A DNA stretch of 64,000 bases from UBA2377 sp964429385 (GTDB lineage Bacteria; Verrucomicrobiota; Verrucomicrobiia; Opitutales; Opitutaceae): the NCBI GenBank assembly GCA_964429385.1, contig CAYSBR010000004.1, positions 62,001 through 126,000 of the forward strand, given 5' to 3'. How positions within the stretch are numbered: position 1 is the stretch's first letter; every line of letters starts with the position of its first letter. A model generated the notes under the pieces. That model did not search any database, was not told the origin of the DNA, and saw only the letters and a program-made list of their open reading frames with translations. Shown piece after piece: positions 54,358 through 62,833 of the stretch. The position numbers were made by a program, and so were the translations under genes.

Positions 54358-54845
54358 ATACTTTTTTCCGTCCTATGCGGGGGCTCGCCTTTTTGGCCGG
54401 CCTGATCGGATTCCTGTCTGTGCTCCGGGCGCAACCGGCCGAGGCCACGTCGGATGAAGCGGCTTGGTTTGCGGGGGAGTGGACGGTGACACCGGCGCCG
54501 GTCGAGGGCTTTGACGATGTGGTGACCGAGGTGATTGCGACGGTGCGCATCGAGCATCTCGACGGCGCGCGCATCGCGCGGCACAGCCCGGAACAGAAAG
54601 GGCGGCCCGCCGTCACCGTGGAGTTCATCGTCCGCAAGCTGGGAGCGACGTATCCCTGGTGGCCGGACGAGGGGCCGGCGGTGGTGACACGCAGGGTGTC
54701 GGCGACCGTGTTTGATCTGGCCACGGTGGGACCGATGGGGCGCGCCGATTGGGACCGGGCGCTGCGGCATACGCGCCAGCCGCCATCCGCGAAAGAGCCG
54801 TGTGCCGAGTGTGATGAACGCGGCTCGCGGGATCCGAACTCCTGA
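54354..54845 (+). CDS. Small exported protein
   Basis: A 163-residue protein with a signal peptide (RGLAFLAGLIGFLSVLRAQP). The mature part begins AAWFAGEWTVTPAPVEG, a pattern seen at the start of lipocalin-like and DUF-type beta proteins, and contains RKLGATYPWWPDEGP. It ends with a CAEC pair and a DERGSRDPNS tail. No function can be assigned. Confidence 0.6.
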   Translation: MNTFFRPMRGLAFLAGLIGFLSVLRAQPAEATSDEAAWFAGEWTVTPAPVEGFDDVVTEVIATVRIEHLDGARIARHSPEQKGRPAVTVEFIVRKLGATYPWWPDEGPAVVTRRVSATVFDLATVGPMGRADWDRALRHTRQPPSAKEPCAECDERGSRDPNS

Positions 54846-54851
54846 TCTTCC

Positions 54852-55556
54852 ATGGAAAAAGAAACCACAGTCGCACGAAATTCATACTGGCCCGATCTGC
54901 TGGCGTTCAGCGCCGGTCTGATCGTCGCGGGCTGGAATGGCTGGGATACCACGGGGTTGGTCTGGAGCCTGTGGCTTTCGAGCTTCGTGATCGGCTACGC
55001 GCTGATCGTCACGCATATCCTCCGTGGGGTGCGACTCGCCGGTGAGGCGGGGGGCGAGGGCCTGGCGATGAACGGGGTGCCGATTGCGCCGGGCGCGTCG
55101 AAGGTGATTCTGACGCTGGGAGCGTTGTTTTTTCTGGCGTTTTTTACCGTGCACTTCGGCGGGTTTCACTGGGGACATTCGATTTTTCTGAACCTGTTCT
55201 TTCCGGTGAACGGTGAGCCGATGCGAGGCGGCTTTCCCGGCGTGGAAACCTATTGGACGGTGGTGAAGCAGAACTGGTGGTTTATCCCGCTGGCGCTGGT
55301 GGCGCAGCGCGCGGCGTTCCGGCCGAAGGCGGAGCCTGCGGGGGGCGCTGACGCCGGGACGGCGAAGGCGCTGGCCGACAGGTTTGGCGAAGGCATGATG
55401 GCGCCCTACAAGAATGTGGTGCGGCTGCATCTGCTGATCTTCTTCTTCGCGTTCACCTTCACGCTCGGTCTGAAGGGGGCGCCGATCTTCGTCGTGGTGT
55501 ATGCGGTGTATTTCTTTCCGTGGGAAATTTTGCGGCGGAAGAAGCCGGCCCGATGA
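54852..55556 (+). CDS. Polytopic membrane protein (DUF6498-like)
   Basis: A 234-residue protein with about five or six membrane helices. LLAFSAGLIVAGWNGWD, LVWSLWLSSFVIGYALIV, FFLAFFTVHFGGFHWGHSIFLNLFFPV and the C-terminal IFFFAFTFTL plus VVVYAVYFFPWEILRR resemble the DUF6498 membrane family. The HFGGFHWGH histidine cluster could bind metal. It is six bp after the preceding gene. Confidence 0.62.
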   Translation: MEKETTVARNSYWPDLLAFSAGLIVAGWNGWDTTGLVWSLWLSSFVIGYALIVTHILRGVRLAGEAGGEGLAMNGVPIAPGASKVILTLGALFFLAFFTVHFGGFHWGHSIFLNLFFPVNGEPMRGGFPGVETYWTVVKQNWWFIPLALVAQRAAFRPKAEPAGGADAGTAKALADRFGEGMMAPYKNVVRLHLLIFFFAFTFTLGLKGAPIFVVVYAVYFFPWEILRRKKPAR

Positions 55557-55587
55557 TTGGAAAACGCAGGAGTGACGTTTTGAAACG

Positions 55588-56220
55588 ATGAGCAGCCGGC
55601 TGAAACAGACCATCGAATTGCTCCAGGAACTGGAGGTGGGACCGACGTTGCGACGGAGCTGGCGTGACATCCGGATATGGGTCTGGCCGGTCATGCTGGG
55701 CCTGGCCTGGCTGGTGCTGCGGCACTGGGGTCCGGAGCATATGGTGTGGCGGTCGCGCGAAGGGGTTCCTCCGAGCCTGATTGTGCTCCAGACCGCCCGG
55801 GCGCTGCTTCTGCCCGGTGCCGTGGCGATCGCGGCGTTGGTGGGATTGACCCGGGCGTGGTCCGGTCGTTCGGCCGTGAACGGGGCCTATGCGCTCGTCT
55901 GCCTGTTGTTGTTGCTGGTGTTCGGCGGGATGTTGTGGAGCGCCGCCAGCTACCGGCTTTATGTGAACGCGCGCCAAGCGGAGATTCACACGCACGGGGT
56001 GAGGTTTCGCACGGTGGCGCGGGAGGAGGTGGTGCGCGTGACCGAGGAGGAGGTCGTGCGCCGGGGTTTGGTGCGCTCGTATCCCGTGCTGGAAACGCGC
56101 GCGGGTGGCCGGATTCATGTGCGGGGGCCCGGAGACTGGGAGTGGGCGCATTATTTGTGCGAGACTTGGGATGTGCCGCTGATGACAAAGGCGGCCACTG
56201 CGGGGAGGACGCGACCATGA
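55588..56220 (+). CDS. Membrane protein with C-terminal PH-like region
   Basis: A 210-residue protein with three membrane helices (residues about 30-50, 65-90 and 100-125) and a cytoplasmic C-terminal beta-rich region (YVNARQAEIHTHGVRFRTVAREEVVRVTEEEVVRRG) that resembles bacterial PH-like domains. No specific family recognised. The next gene starts inside its stop codon (ATGA). Confidence 0.6.
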   Translation: MSSRLKQTIELLQELEVGPTLRRSWRDIRIWVWPVMLGLAWLVLRHWGPEHMVWRSREGVPPSLIVLQTARALLLPGAVAIAALVGLTRAWSGRSAVNGAYALVCLLLLLVFGGMLWSAASYRLYVNARQAEIHTHGVRFRTVAREEVVRVTEEEVVRRGLVRSYPVLETRAGGRIHVRGPGDWEWAHYLCETWDVPLMTKAATAGRTRP

Positions 56221-56933
56221 CGGCGGGAGCTAAAGGGAAGGCGTTCGCGCGGAGAAGCGGATATCTGGTGAGGGTCGCGCTGGCGGCGACGGTGCTAGGG
56301 CTGTTATGGGTGGTCTGGCAGCCTTCGTATTTCACGCTGCCGGAAGAGCTCACCCGCCCGCGCAGTCGCGCGGAACTGGCCGCATTGCCCCCGGGCAGCC
56401 TGTTCTTAATCGAGGGCCGGGTGGAGCCGAGATCGTCCATGCCGGGTCTGGAATGGCAGGGGCGTTTCGCCTACCTGCACCGGCAATTCAAGGATGTGGG
56501 TATCGGGACCAAGGAGCAACGGGTGGTGGTCATCGCCCAACACCGGCCCGCACTGGCCTTTGTCTGGACGGATGGGGAGGTCTGGCAGCTGCCGACGGAT
56601 AGTTACGAGCTGAAGCATGCTCCGCGGGTCAAGGCACGTTTCTGGCCGAGAAAATGGCTGGGGACCACGCGGGTGGATGACTGGCATGAGTCGAGCACGG
56701 GATTCCGGGCGGGCGAGGCGGCGCTGGCCTATGGCCGGGTAGGTGCGGCTGGGGGCGCGCAAGTTGAGATGCTGCTGGAATCTCCGGTGTCCGTGGTGGA
56801 GATCCGGATCGGCCGGGAAAACACGGCCCGTCAGCGCCTGGTGCTGGCGGCCAAGATCATGCTCTCGCTATTCAGTCTTTCACTGATCGTGCCGCGCTGG
56901 CGAAAAAACGTGCCCACGCCGGTTGCGGTGTGA
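56217..56933 (+). CDS. GIDE-domain-like membrane protein
   Basis: A 238-residue protein: TM1 (residues about 18-36), an extracytoplasmic domain (about 55-190: PPGSLFLIEGRVEP, FAYLHRQFKDVGIGTKEQRVVVIAQHRP, WTDGEVWQLPTDSYELK, FRAGEAALAYGRVG) and TM2 (about 210-228). The arrangement and the closing GEAALAYGRV match the GIDE domain found in human MUL1/MAPL and in bacterial membrane proteins. It ends the tight operon; a 52-bp gap follows. Confidence 0.6.
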   Translation: MTAGAKGKAFARRSGYLVRVALAATVLGLLWVVWQPSYFTLPEELTRPRSRAELAALPPGSLFLIEGRVEPRSSMPGLEWQGRFAYLHRQFKDVGIGTKEQRVVVIAQHRPALAFVWTDGEVWQLPTDSYELKHAPRVKARFWPRKWLGTTRVDDWHESSTGFRAGEAALAYGRVGAAGGAQVEMLLESPVSVVEIRIGRENTARQRLVLAAKIMLSLFSLSLIVPRWRKNVPTPVAV

Positions 56934-56985
56934 TCGTTTTGTGTCGTCAGTCCGGCCGGCTGCGCCTGTTGTGGTTCCACAACCC

Positions 56986-58356
56986 ATGAAAACGACGATA
57001 CGCATTCTGATGATTGCTGGCGCGCTGTTCGCCGGTGTGCTCGCCCCGGCGCAAAGCGTGACGGATTGGTCCATCCCGGAGGTGCCGGCCCATGCCCAGA
57101 TGCGCACGGCGGGCGTGAGGGTGGCGGTGGTGCCGGAGCGCGCGGGGTGGACGTATCGGGTGGGGGAGCCGGTGCGCTTTAACGTCGCGGCGACCGCCGA
57201 CGGCCAGTTGCTGACCGGGGCGACGGTCACCTACAAGGTCGGACCGGAGATGCTGCCGGCCGATGAAAATACGGCGGTGCTGCCGGAGAGCGGGCTGGTG
57301 ATCGACGGCGGCACGCTCAAGGAACCGGGCTTCATCCGTTGCGTGGTGACCGTGAAGGTGGGCGGGCGGACTTATCGCGGAGTGGGGACCGCGGCGCTTT
57401 CCCCGGAGGAAATCCAGCCGACGCAACGTGACCCCGAGGATTTCGACGCTTTCTGGTCCGCGGCCAAGGAAGAGCTTGCGGCGATCCCGATGGAGGTGCG
57501 CCGGACTTTGATTCCCGAGGCCTGCACCGACCGGATTGACGTCTATCATGTCAGTATTCGCACGGCGGGTCCGGCCAATGCGCGCACCGGCGCGGCGTCA
57601 CGTATCTACGGCATTCTTTGTGTGCCGAAGGCCCCGGGCAAGTATCCTGCGATTTTGCATGTGCCGGGAGCGGGGGTAAGGCCCTACGGTGGCTTGAGGG
57701 ATCTGGCGGCGCGTGGCGCGATCACGCTGCAAATCGGCATCCATGGCATCCCGGTCAACCAGCCGCAGGAGGTTTATGATCAGCTGTCGCTGGGAGCGTT
57801 GAGCGGGTATCCGTTGTTCAACCTCGATAACCGCGACGCGTATTACTACCGCCGTGTGTATCTCGGCTGCGTGCGGGCCAACGATTACCTGGCGTCATTG
57901 CCTGAATTTGACGGCGAAAACCTGCTGGTGACCGGTGGCAGTCAGGGCGGCCAGCTGTCGATCGTGACCGCGGCGCTGGATCCGCGGGTGAAAGCGCTGG
58001 CGGCCTATTATCCGGCCTATTGTGATGTGACCGGCTATCTGCATGGCCGCGCGGGCGGCTGGCCGCACATGATGAACCGGAATCTGGACTGGGCGACCGG
58101 GCATCCCACCAAGAAGAAAATCGCGACAACCGGCTACTATGATGTGGTGAATTTCGCCCGTCGTCTCCAGGTGCCGGGGCATTACGCCTGGGGTTACAAT
58201 GACGAAGTCTGCCCGCCGACCTCCATGTATGCGGCTTACAACGTCATCTCCGCGCCGAAGCAGCTCCTGCTCGCGCTGGAAACCGGTCACACGACGATTC
58301 CCGAGGAAACCGCGATCATGAACGACTGGATGGCGGCGCGGCTCGGATTGGAGTGA
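56986..58356 (+). CDS. Exported acetyl xylan esterase-like (CE7-type) esterase
   Basis: An exported alpha/beta hydrolase of 456 residues with a signal peptide (RILMIAGALFAGVLAPAQ). An N-terminal Ig-like domain (about 25-135) precedes the hydrolase domain of the CE7/AXE1 family: RIYGILCVPKAPGKYPAILHVPGAGV, the nucleophile S319 in GGSQGGQ, D406 in YNDEVCPP and H435 in ETGHTT. It probably deacetylates plant polysaccharide fragments or other acetylated sugars in the periplasm. It lies 52 bp after the tight operon and could be cotranscribed. Confidence 0.88.
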   Translation: MKTTIRILMIAGALFAGVLAPAQSVTDWSIPEVPAHAQMRTAGVRVAVVPERAGWTYRVGEPVRFNVAATADGQLLTGATVTYKVGPEMLPADENTAVLPESGLVIDGGTLKEPGFIRCVVTVKVGGRTYRGVGTAALSPEEIQPTQRDPEDFDAFWSAAKEELAAIPMEVRRTLIPEACTDRIDVYHVSIRTAGPANARTGAASRIYGILCVPKAPGKYPAILHVPGAGVRPYGGLRDLAARGAITLQIGIHGIPVNQPQEVYDQLSLGALSGYPLFNLDNRDAYYYRRVYLGCVRANDYLASLPEFDGENLLVTGGSQGGQLSIVTAALDPRVKALAAYYPAYCDVTGYLHGRAGGWPHMMNRNLDWATGHPTKKKIATTGYYDVVNFARRLQVPGHYAWGYNDEVCPPTSMYAAYNVISAPKQLLLALETGHTTIPEETAIMNDWMAARLGLE

Positions 58357-58442
58357 TCCTGTTGGGCCGGACGGGGAAGCCGTGGCCGGCATCCGCAGTT
58401 TGGGATTCAGTCCCGGCGGACTTTGCGCTTTGCTGGCCGTAA

Positions 58443-58466
58443 CCCGAACCCGATCCCGAACCCGAG
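58443..58466. repeat. Four tandem CCCGAN hexamers
   Basis: CCCGAA, CCCGAT, CCCGAA and CCCGAG follow each other just upstream of the start of the next gene (ATG 58473). The last copy merges with the GAGAAG ribosome-binding-like sequence, so copy number changes could alter translation. Confidence 0.7.
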
Positions 58467-58472
58467 AAGACC

Positions 58473-59093
58473 ATGGCCGCCATCGACGAAGGTATTGTCC
58501 GCGAGTATTTCGAGCAGAACGGCTTTCTGGTGCGCCAGCTGCGCAAGTATCAGGTGCAGGCGCGGCGCAAGACGAGTGCCGAGGAGGTGGATCTGCTGGT
58601 TTTCAACCCCGCCTGGCAGACCGGCTTGCGCAAACCGGAGTTCTTTCTTTTTTCGACCGAGCTGCCTTTCATCCATAAGGCGGTGGTGGCGGTGAAGGGT
58701 TGGCACACCGGCGTGTTCACGCCGAACATGCTGAAGAACAGCCCCGATATTTTTGGCTTCCTGGAGGAAAACGTGCTGAAGAATGTCACGCGCTTCTTTC
58801 CGGCTCCCGCCCCGGGCGAAGGGGACCTGACGAAAATTCTCGTGTTGCCGAGCCTGCCGACCGCGGAGCCGTTCCGTTCACAGAGCGTGGCTTTGCTCAA
58901 GGAGCGCGGGGTGGACGCGATCATTTCGTTCCGGGCCATGCTGCTGGATCTTCTGGAAAAGATCGAAGTGAACCAGAATTACACCAAGAGCGACACGCTG
59001 CAGGTCATGCGGTTGATGAAGAACTACGATCTGCTCAAGGATCCGCAGCTCGACATGTTTCCGGAACGGCCGGGCCGCCGGCCCAAGGAATAA
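58473..59093 (+). CDS. Conserved hypothetical protein, nuclease-like core
   Basis: A 206-residue cytoplasmic protein, unrecognised by name. The N-terminal half has a layout like PD-(D/E)xK nucleases: a helix (IVREYFEQNGFLVRQL), then EEVDLLVFNPAW (Asp after a strand) and KAVVAVKGWHTG, where the usual ExK is AVK. The acidic residue before the Lys is missing, so catalytic activity is doubtful. The C-terminus is helical and ends in DMFPERPGRRPKE. It is 6 bp upstream of lpxA. Confidence 0.6.
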   Translation: MAAIDEGIVREYFEQNGFLVRQLRKYQVQARRKTSAEEVDLLVFNPAWQTGLRKPEFFLFSTELPFIHKAVVAVKGWHTGVFTPNMLKNSPDIFGFLEENVLKNVTRFFPAPAPGEGDLTKILVLPSLPTAEPFRSQSVALLKERGVDAIISFRAMLLDLLEKIEVNQNYTKSDTLQVMRLMKNYDLLKDPQLDMFPERPGRRPKE

Positions 59094-59099
59094 ATTTTT

Positions 59100-59864
59100 A
59101 TGGCGACGACGATACATCCCACCGCCCAGGTTGAGGCGGGTGCGCAACTGGGCGAGGATTGCGAAATCCAGGCCTACGCGATTGTGACGCGACACTGCGT
59201 GCTGGGCGACCGCGTCGTCGTGCATCCGTTTGCGGTGATCGGCGGTGACCCGCAGTATCTGAAATTTGATCGCGCGACCCCGGCCGGCGTGCGGGTGGGC
59301 AGCGGCACGGTGATCCGTGAGCACGTGACGATCAACCGCTCGATCCATGCGGATAAAAACACGGTGTTGGGGGAAAACTGCTTCCTGATGGCCGCAAGCC
59401 ATGTGGCGCATGATTGCGAGGTTGGAAGCAATGTGGTGTTTGCCAATGCGGCGCTCCTGGCCGGCCATGTGAGCGTGGGCGATCATACATTTCTCGGCGG
59501 GGCTTCGGCGGTGCATCAATTTTGCCGCCTGGGCGAGGGGGTGATGGTGGCGGGACACGCCGCGATCACACGCGATGTGCCGCATTACGTGATGGTGGCG
59601 GAGCGCGATGATGTGATCGGGTTCAACGTCGTCGGGCTCAAGCGCCGCGGGTTCAGCCGTGCGGCGATCATCGAGCTGAAGACGGCGTTTGAGGAGGTGT
59701 ATTTCACGCCGGGCAATATTCGCGAGGTGGCGGCCACCCTGCTCGGGCAGGGCCGGTTGGCCACGGCGGAGGCACGACGGTTTGTGGAATTCTTCAGCGG
59801 CGGGCAGCGCAGTTTCGCGCGCCCCCGGCGCAAAGCGGGAGGTGCGGACGAAAATGGCGGCTAA
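59100..59864 (+). CDS. lpxA: Acyl-ACP--UDP-N-acetylglucosamine O-acyltransferase
   Basis: First step of lipid A synthesis. The 254-residue protein is a left-handed beta-helix built of hexapeptide repeats (for example IHPTAQVEAGAQLGEDCEI) with the catalytic His in SHVAHDCEVG (residue 104, equivalent to His125 of E. coli) and the C-terminal helical domain (GFSRAAIIELKTAFEEVYF). It overlaps pdxA by 11 bp. The remaining lpx genes are not in the window; lptD is at 27.6 kb. Confidence 0.93.
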   Translation: MATTIHPTAQVEAGAQLGEDCEIQAYAIVTRHCVLGDRVVVHPFAVIGGDPQYLKFDRATPAGVRVGSGTVIREHVTINRSIHADKNTVLGENCFLMAASHVAHDCEVGSNVVFANAALLAGHVSVGDHTFLGGASAVHQFCRLGEGVMVAGHAAITRDVPHYVMVAERDDVIGFNVVGLKRRGFSRAAIIELKTAFEEVYFTPGNIREVAATLLGQGRLATAEARRFVEFFSGGQRSFARPRRKAGGADENGG

Positions 59865-60774
59865 ACTCTCGCTTACCTGTGGTGATCCGGCGGGCGTCGG
59901 CCCCGAGATCATCGCCCGCTGGCTTGCGGAGCATCCGGCCGAGATCGCCGACGTGGCGGTGATCGGCCCGGCCCGCTGGCTGGAAACCCTGCCGGTTGTG
60001 GTCAGAAAAGTTCCGGTGGGTGGAGACGATTTTACGGCAATTCCGGGACAACCGACAGGAGAGGGCGCTTTGGTGGCTTGGGCCGCGATGGAACATGCGG
60101 CGGCCGGCTGCGGGACGGGCGAGTTTTCCGGGGTGGTGACGGGGCCGGTCAGCAAGGCGCGGCTGGCGGCGATTGGTTATGCTTATCCGGGGCAGACCGA
60201 GTTTTTTGCCGCGCGGTGGGGCGGGGCACCGGTGATGGGTTTCTGTGGCGGCCGTCTGCGGGTGGTGCTGGCGACCTGGCATGTGCCGCTGGTGGAGGTG
60301 CCCCAGTTGCTGGGGCCGCAATTGCTGCACCGCACTGTGGCGGCGGCGGATCAGCTGGCGCGGAGTGAAGGAATCACGGCGCCGCGAATCGGTGTGTGCG
60401 GACTGAATCCGCATGCGGGCGAAGACGGATTGCTGGGGGGCGAGGAACGGGATTTCATCAACCCATCGCTGGCAAAGCTGCGCAGCGCATATCCCGGCCT
60501 GTCCCATTGCCTGCCGGCGGACACGCTTTTCGCCCGGGCGCTGCGGGCCGAGTTCGATGTCGTCGTGGCCCTGTATCACGATCAGGGGCTGGCACCGCTG
60601 AAGACGGTGGATTTCGACACCGCCGTCAATGTCACGCTCGGACTGCCGTTTGTCCGCACGAGTCCCGACCATGGCACGGCTTTTGATATCGCGGGCAAAG
60701 GGCTGGCGAGTGGCCGGAGTTTTGCCCACGCCGTGGCCACGGCCCGGCGGCTGATTGCTTTTCATTCTTCGTAA
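59854..60774 (+). CDS. pdxA: 4-Hydroxythreonine-4-phosphate dehydrogenase
   Basis: Pyridoxal 5'-phosphate synthesis by the DXP-dependent route. The 306-residue protein begins LTCGDPAGVGPEI and has TGPVSKARL, GQTEFFA, TWHVPL (metal His), LNPHAGEDGLLG, YHDQGLAPLK (metal His) and TSPDHGTAFDIAGKG. The start ATG at 59854 overlaps lpxA by 11 bp; the open frame extends further upstream inside lpxA. The pairing with lpxA is not functional in an obvious way. Confidence 0.95.
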   Translation: MAAKLSLTCGDPAGVGPEIIARWLAEHPAEIADVAVIGPARWLETLPVVVRKVPVGGDDFTAIPGQPTGEGALVAWAAMEHAAAGCGTGEFSGVVTGPVSKARLAAIGYAYPGQTEFFAARWGGAPVMGFCGGRLRVVLATWHVPLVEVPQLLGPQLLHRTVAAADQLARSEGITAPRIGVCGLNPHAGEDGLLGGEERDFINPSLAKLRSAYPGLSHCLPADTLFARALRAEFDVVVALYHDQGLAPLKTVDFDTAVNVTLGLPFVRTSPDHGTAFDIAGKGLASGRSFAHAVATARRLIAFHSS

Positions 60775-60788
60775 TCCAGTCTTTCCCC

Positions 60789-62678
60789 ATGAAAATCCGA
60801 CTCCTCTGCTTCCTGACCGCCGCGATACTCACAAGTCTGCCGGTGCTGGCGGCCCCGGTTACACCGGTGGAAAAGCCCCGCATCACTTCGCAGGATCAGT
60901 TACCGCGTTTCAGCTATGAGTTCACCGGCCGCGTGGCGGATGTGGCGACTGATGATGCGGTGTATGGCCCGCTGGCGGCGGCGGTGCGGGCGGACTTGGA
61001 GAAACTGATCAACGACTACGAAATCACCGATCGCACGACGTTGCAGGGAATACTGCTCACGCTGATGACGATGGACCTGCATGCGGGCGATCATGCGGCG
61101 GCCCGTGCCCGCCTTGCCGCGGTGCGCGGTCTGGAGGAGAAGCCGGCGAACCGGTTGACGACGGGGTTGCTGGCGGAAACCTACATGGCGACCCGGGACG
61201 CGGGCGACTATGCGACGGACGCGGCCTTTCGGGTGGCGTTTGCCAAAAACTATGCGGCCAAATTGGCCGAGCTGCCGTGGTCGGTCGTCGCCGACAATCT
61301 GAAGGCGGCCCGCACCTCGGCGGAGATTGTCACGGAAGCGTTTATCATCGGGAATCTGGAGGCGCAGTTGCAGCCTGGCGTGGACAAGGCGGGAACGATC
61401 AGCGGTGACGTGGCCCAGATGCTGGTCGGGCAGCGGGCCAATGTCGCCCATTTCCTGCCTTTGCGAACCGAGCGGGCGGACGCGCTGGCGGGCATCATTG
61501 CGAGCAATCAGGTGGACAAGCCGAATATCTGGCCCGAGCGGGATTTTGTACTGACGGCGGACGCGAGCCTGACGCCTGTCGTGGTGGCGGTCTGGGACAG
61601 CGGTCTGGATACCGCGGTGCTGCCCGGGCAGTTGTGGGTTAATCCGGCGGAGGAGGCGGACGGCACGGACAAGGATGGCAATGGTTATGTGGATGATGTT
61701 CACGGCATCGCTTATGACTTACGGGCTGATGCCGTGCCTGAATTGCTTCTCCCGCTGACAGAGGAGCAGCTGGCGCTTTATCCGAAGGCGCGCAACTGGA
61801 CCAAGGGACTGCTGGACCTGCAGTCCAGCATCGACAGTCCGGAGGCCGCCGCTCTGCGGCAGCATATGGCCGGCCTGGCTCCCGCTGATGTGCAGCCGTT
61901 TCTTGAGAGCCTCAACCTCTTCGGAAATTACACGCATGGCACCCATGTCGCGGGGATCGCTGCGGCGGGGAATCCCGCCATTCGCGTGCTCACGGCGAGA
62001 ATCACGTTTGATCACCGGATGATTCCCGATGTGCCGACCCGCGAGGATGCGGAAAAGTCAGCCGCCGCGAGCCGGGCCGTGATTGATTATTTCCGAAAAC
62101 ACGGGGTGCGCGTGGTGAATATGAGCTGGGGCGGCTCACCGCGCGGCATTGAGGCGGCTTTCGAGGCCAATGGCGCCGGCGGCACTCCCGAGGAGCGTCG
62201 GCAGACGGCGCGGGAGTATTTCGAAATCGCACGCACGGCGCTTGCCGATGCGATGGCGGAGGCTTCCGACATCCTGTTCATCGCCGCCGCTGGCAACAGC
62301 GACAATGATGCGGCGTTCGATGAATTCATCCCTTCGGGCATTGATCTGCCAAACATCCTGACCGTGGGTGCGGTGGATCAGGCGGGGGAGGAGACCTCTT
62401 TCAGCAGTTTTGGAGCGAATGTGGATGTGCATGCCAATGGCTTCGAGGTGGAGAGCTGGCTGCCGGGTGGGGAGCGGATGAAATATTCCGGCACTTCCAT
62501 GGCTGCGCCCAATGTGGCGAATTTGGCGGCCAAGCTCCTGGCGCTTGATCCGGCCCTGGATGTGGCGGCCCTGACCGCGTTGATCATGGATGGGGCGGAG
62601 CGCAGTGCGGACGGGCGGATCAACCTGATTCACCCCCGGCGCAGCTTCGAGTTGCTGAAAACACGGCACGGCGAATGA
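60789..62678 (+). CDS. Exported subtilisin-family protease with large insertion
   Basis: A 629-residue secreted S8 serine protease. A signal peptide (RLLCFLTAAILTSLPVLA) is followed by about 245 residues without a recognised domain, then D270 (VAVWDSGLD), H383 (THGTHVAG), the oxyanion N503 (AAAGNSDND) and S570 (YSGTSMAAP). D270 and H383 are 113 residues apart, against 32 in subtilisin; the insertion includes an acidic calcium-like DKDGNGYVDD and a helical stretch (LTEEQLALYPKARNW). The N-terminal region may be a propeptide or a substrate-binding domain. It is 14 bp after pdxA. Confidence 0.9.
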   Translation: MKIRLLCFLTAAILTSLPVLAAPVTPVEKPRITSQDQLPRFSYEFTGRVADVATDDAVYGPLAAAVRADLEKLINDYEITDRTTLQGILLTLMTMDLHAGDHAAARARLAAVRGLEEKPANRLTTGLLAETYMATRDAGDYATDAAFRVAFAKNYAAKLAELPWSVVADNLKAARTSAEIVTEAFIIGNLEAQLQPGVDKAGTISGDVAQMLVGQRANVAHFLPLRTERADALAGIIASNQVDKPNIWPERDFVLTADASLTPVVVAVWDSGLDTAVLPGQLWVNPAEEADGTDKDGNGYVDDVHGIAYDLRADAVPELLLPLTEEQLALYPKARNWTKGLLDLQSSIDSPEAAALRQHMAGLAPADVQPFLESLNLFGNYTHGTHVAGIAAAGNPAIRVLTARITFDHRMIPDVPTREDAEKSAAASRAVIDYFRKHGVRVVNMSWGGSPRGIEAAFEANGAGGTPEERRQTAREYFEIARTALADAMAEASDILFIAAAGNSDNDAAFDEFIPSGIDLPNILTVGAVDQAGEETSFSSFGANVDVHANGFEVESWLPGGERMKYSGTSMAAPNVANLAAKLLALDPALDVAALTALIMDGAERSADGRINLIHPRRSFELLKTRHGE

Positions 62679-62833
62679 AGCTCCGCAGCCTTACCGAACG
62701 GGGGTTTTGCGTGGTTCGCTGGAGCACCGTCTTCCTTGCGCGAGGCTCGGCGGCAGGCGCTCGCCGAGTGGATTTTGGTCCCATCGCGGGCGGATGCTTG
62801 ATAAACCGGCGGCCTCGCCAATAGTCTTGCGTC

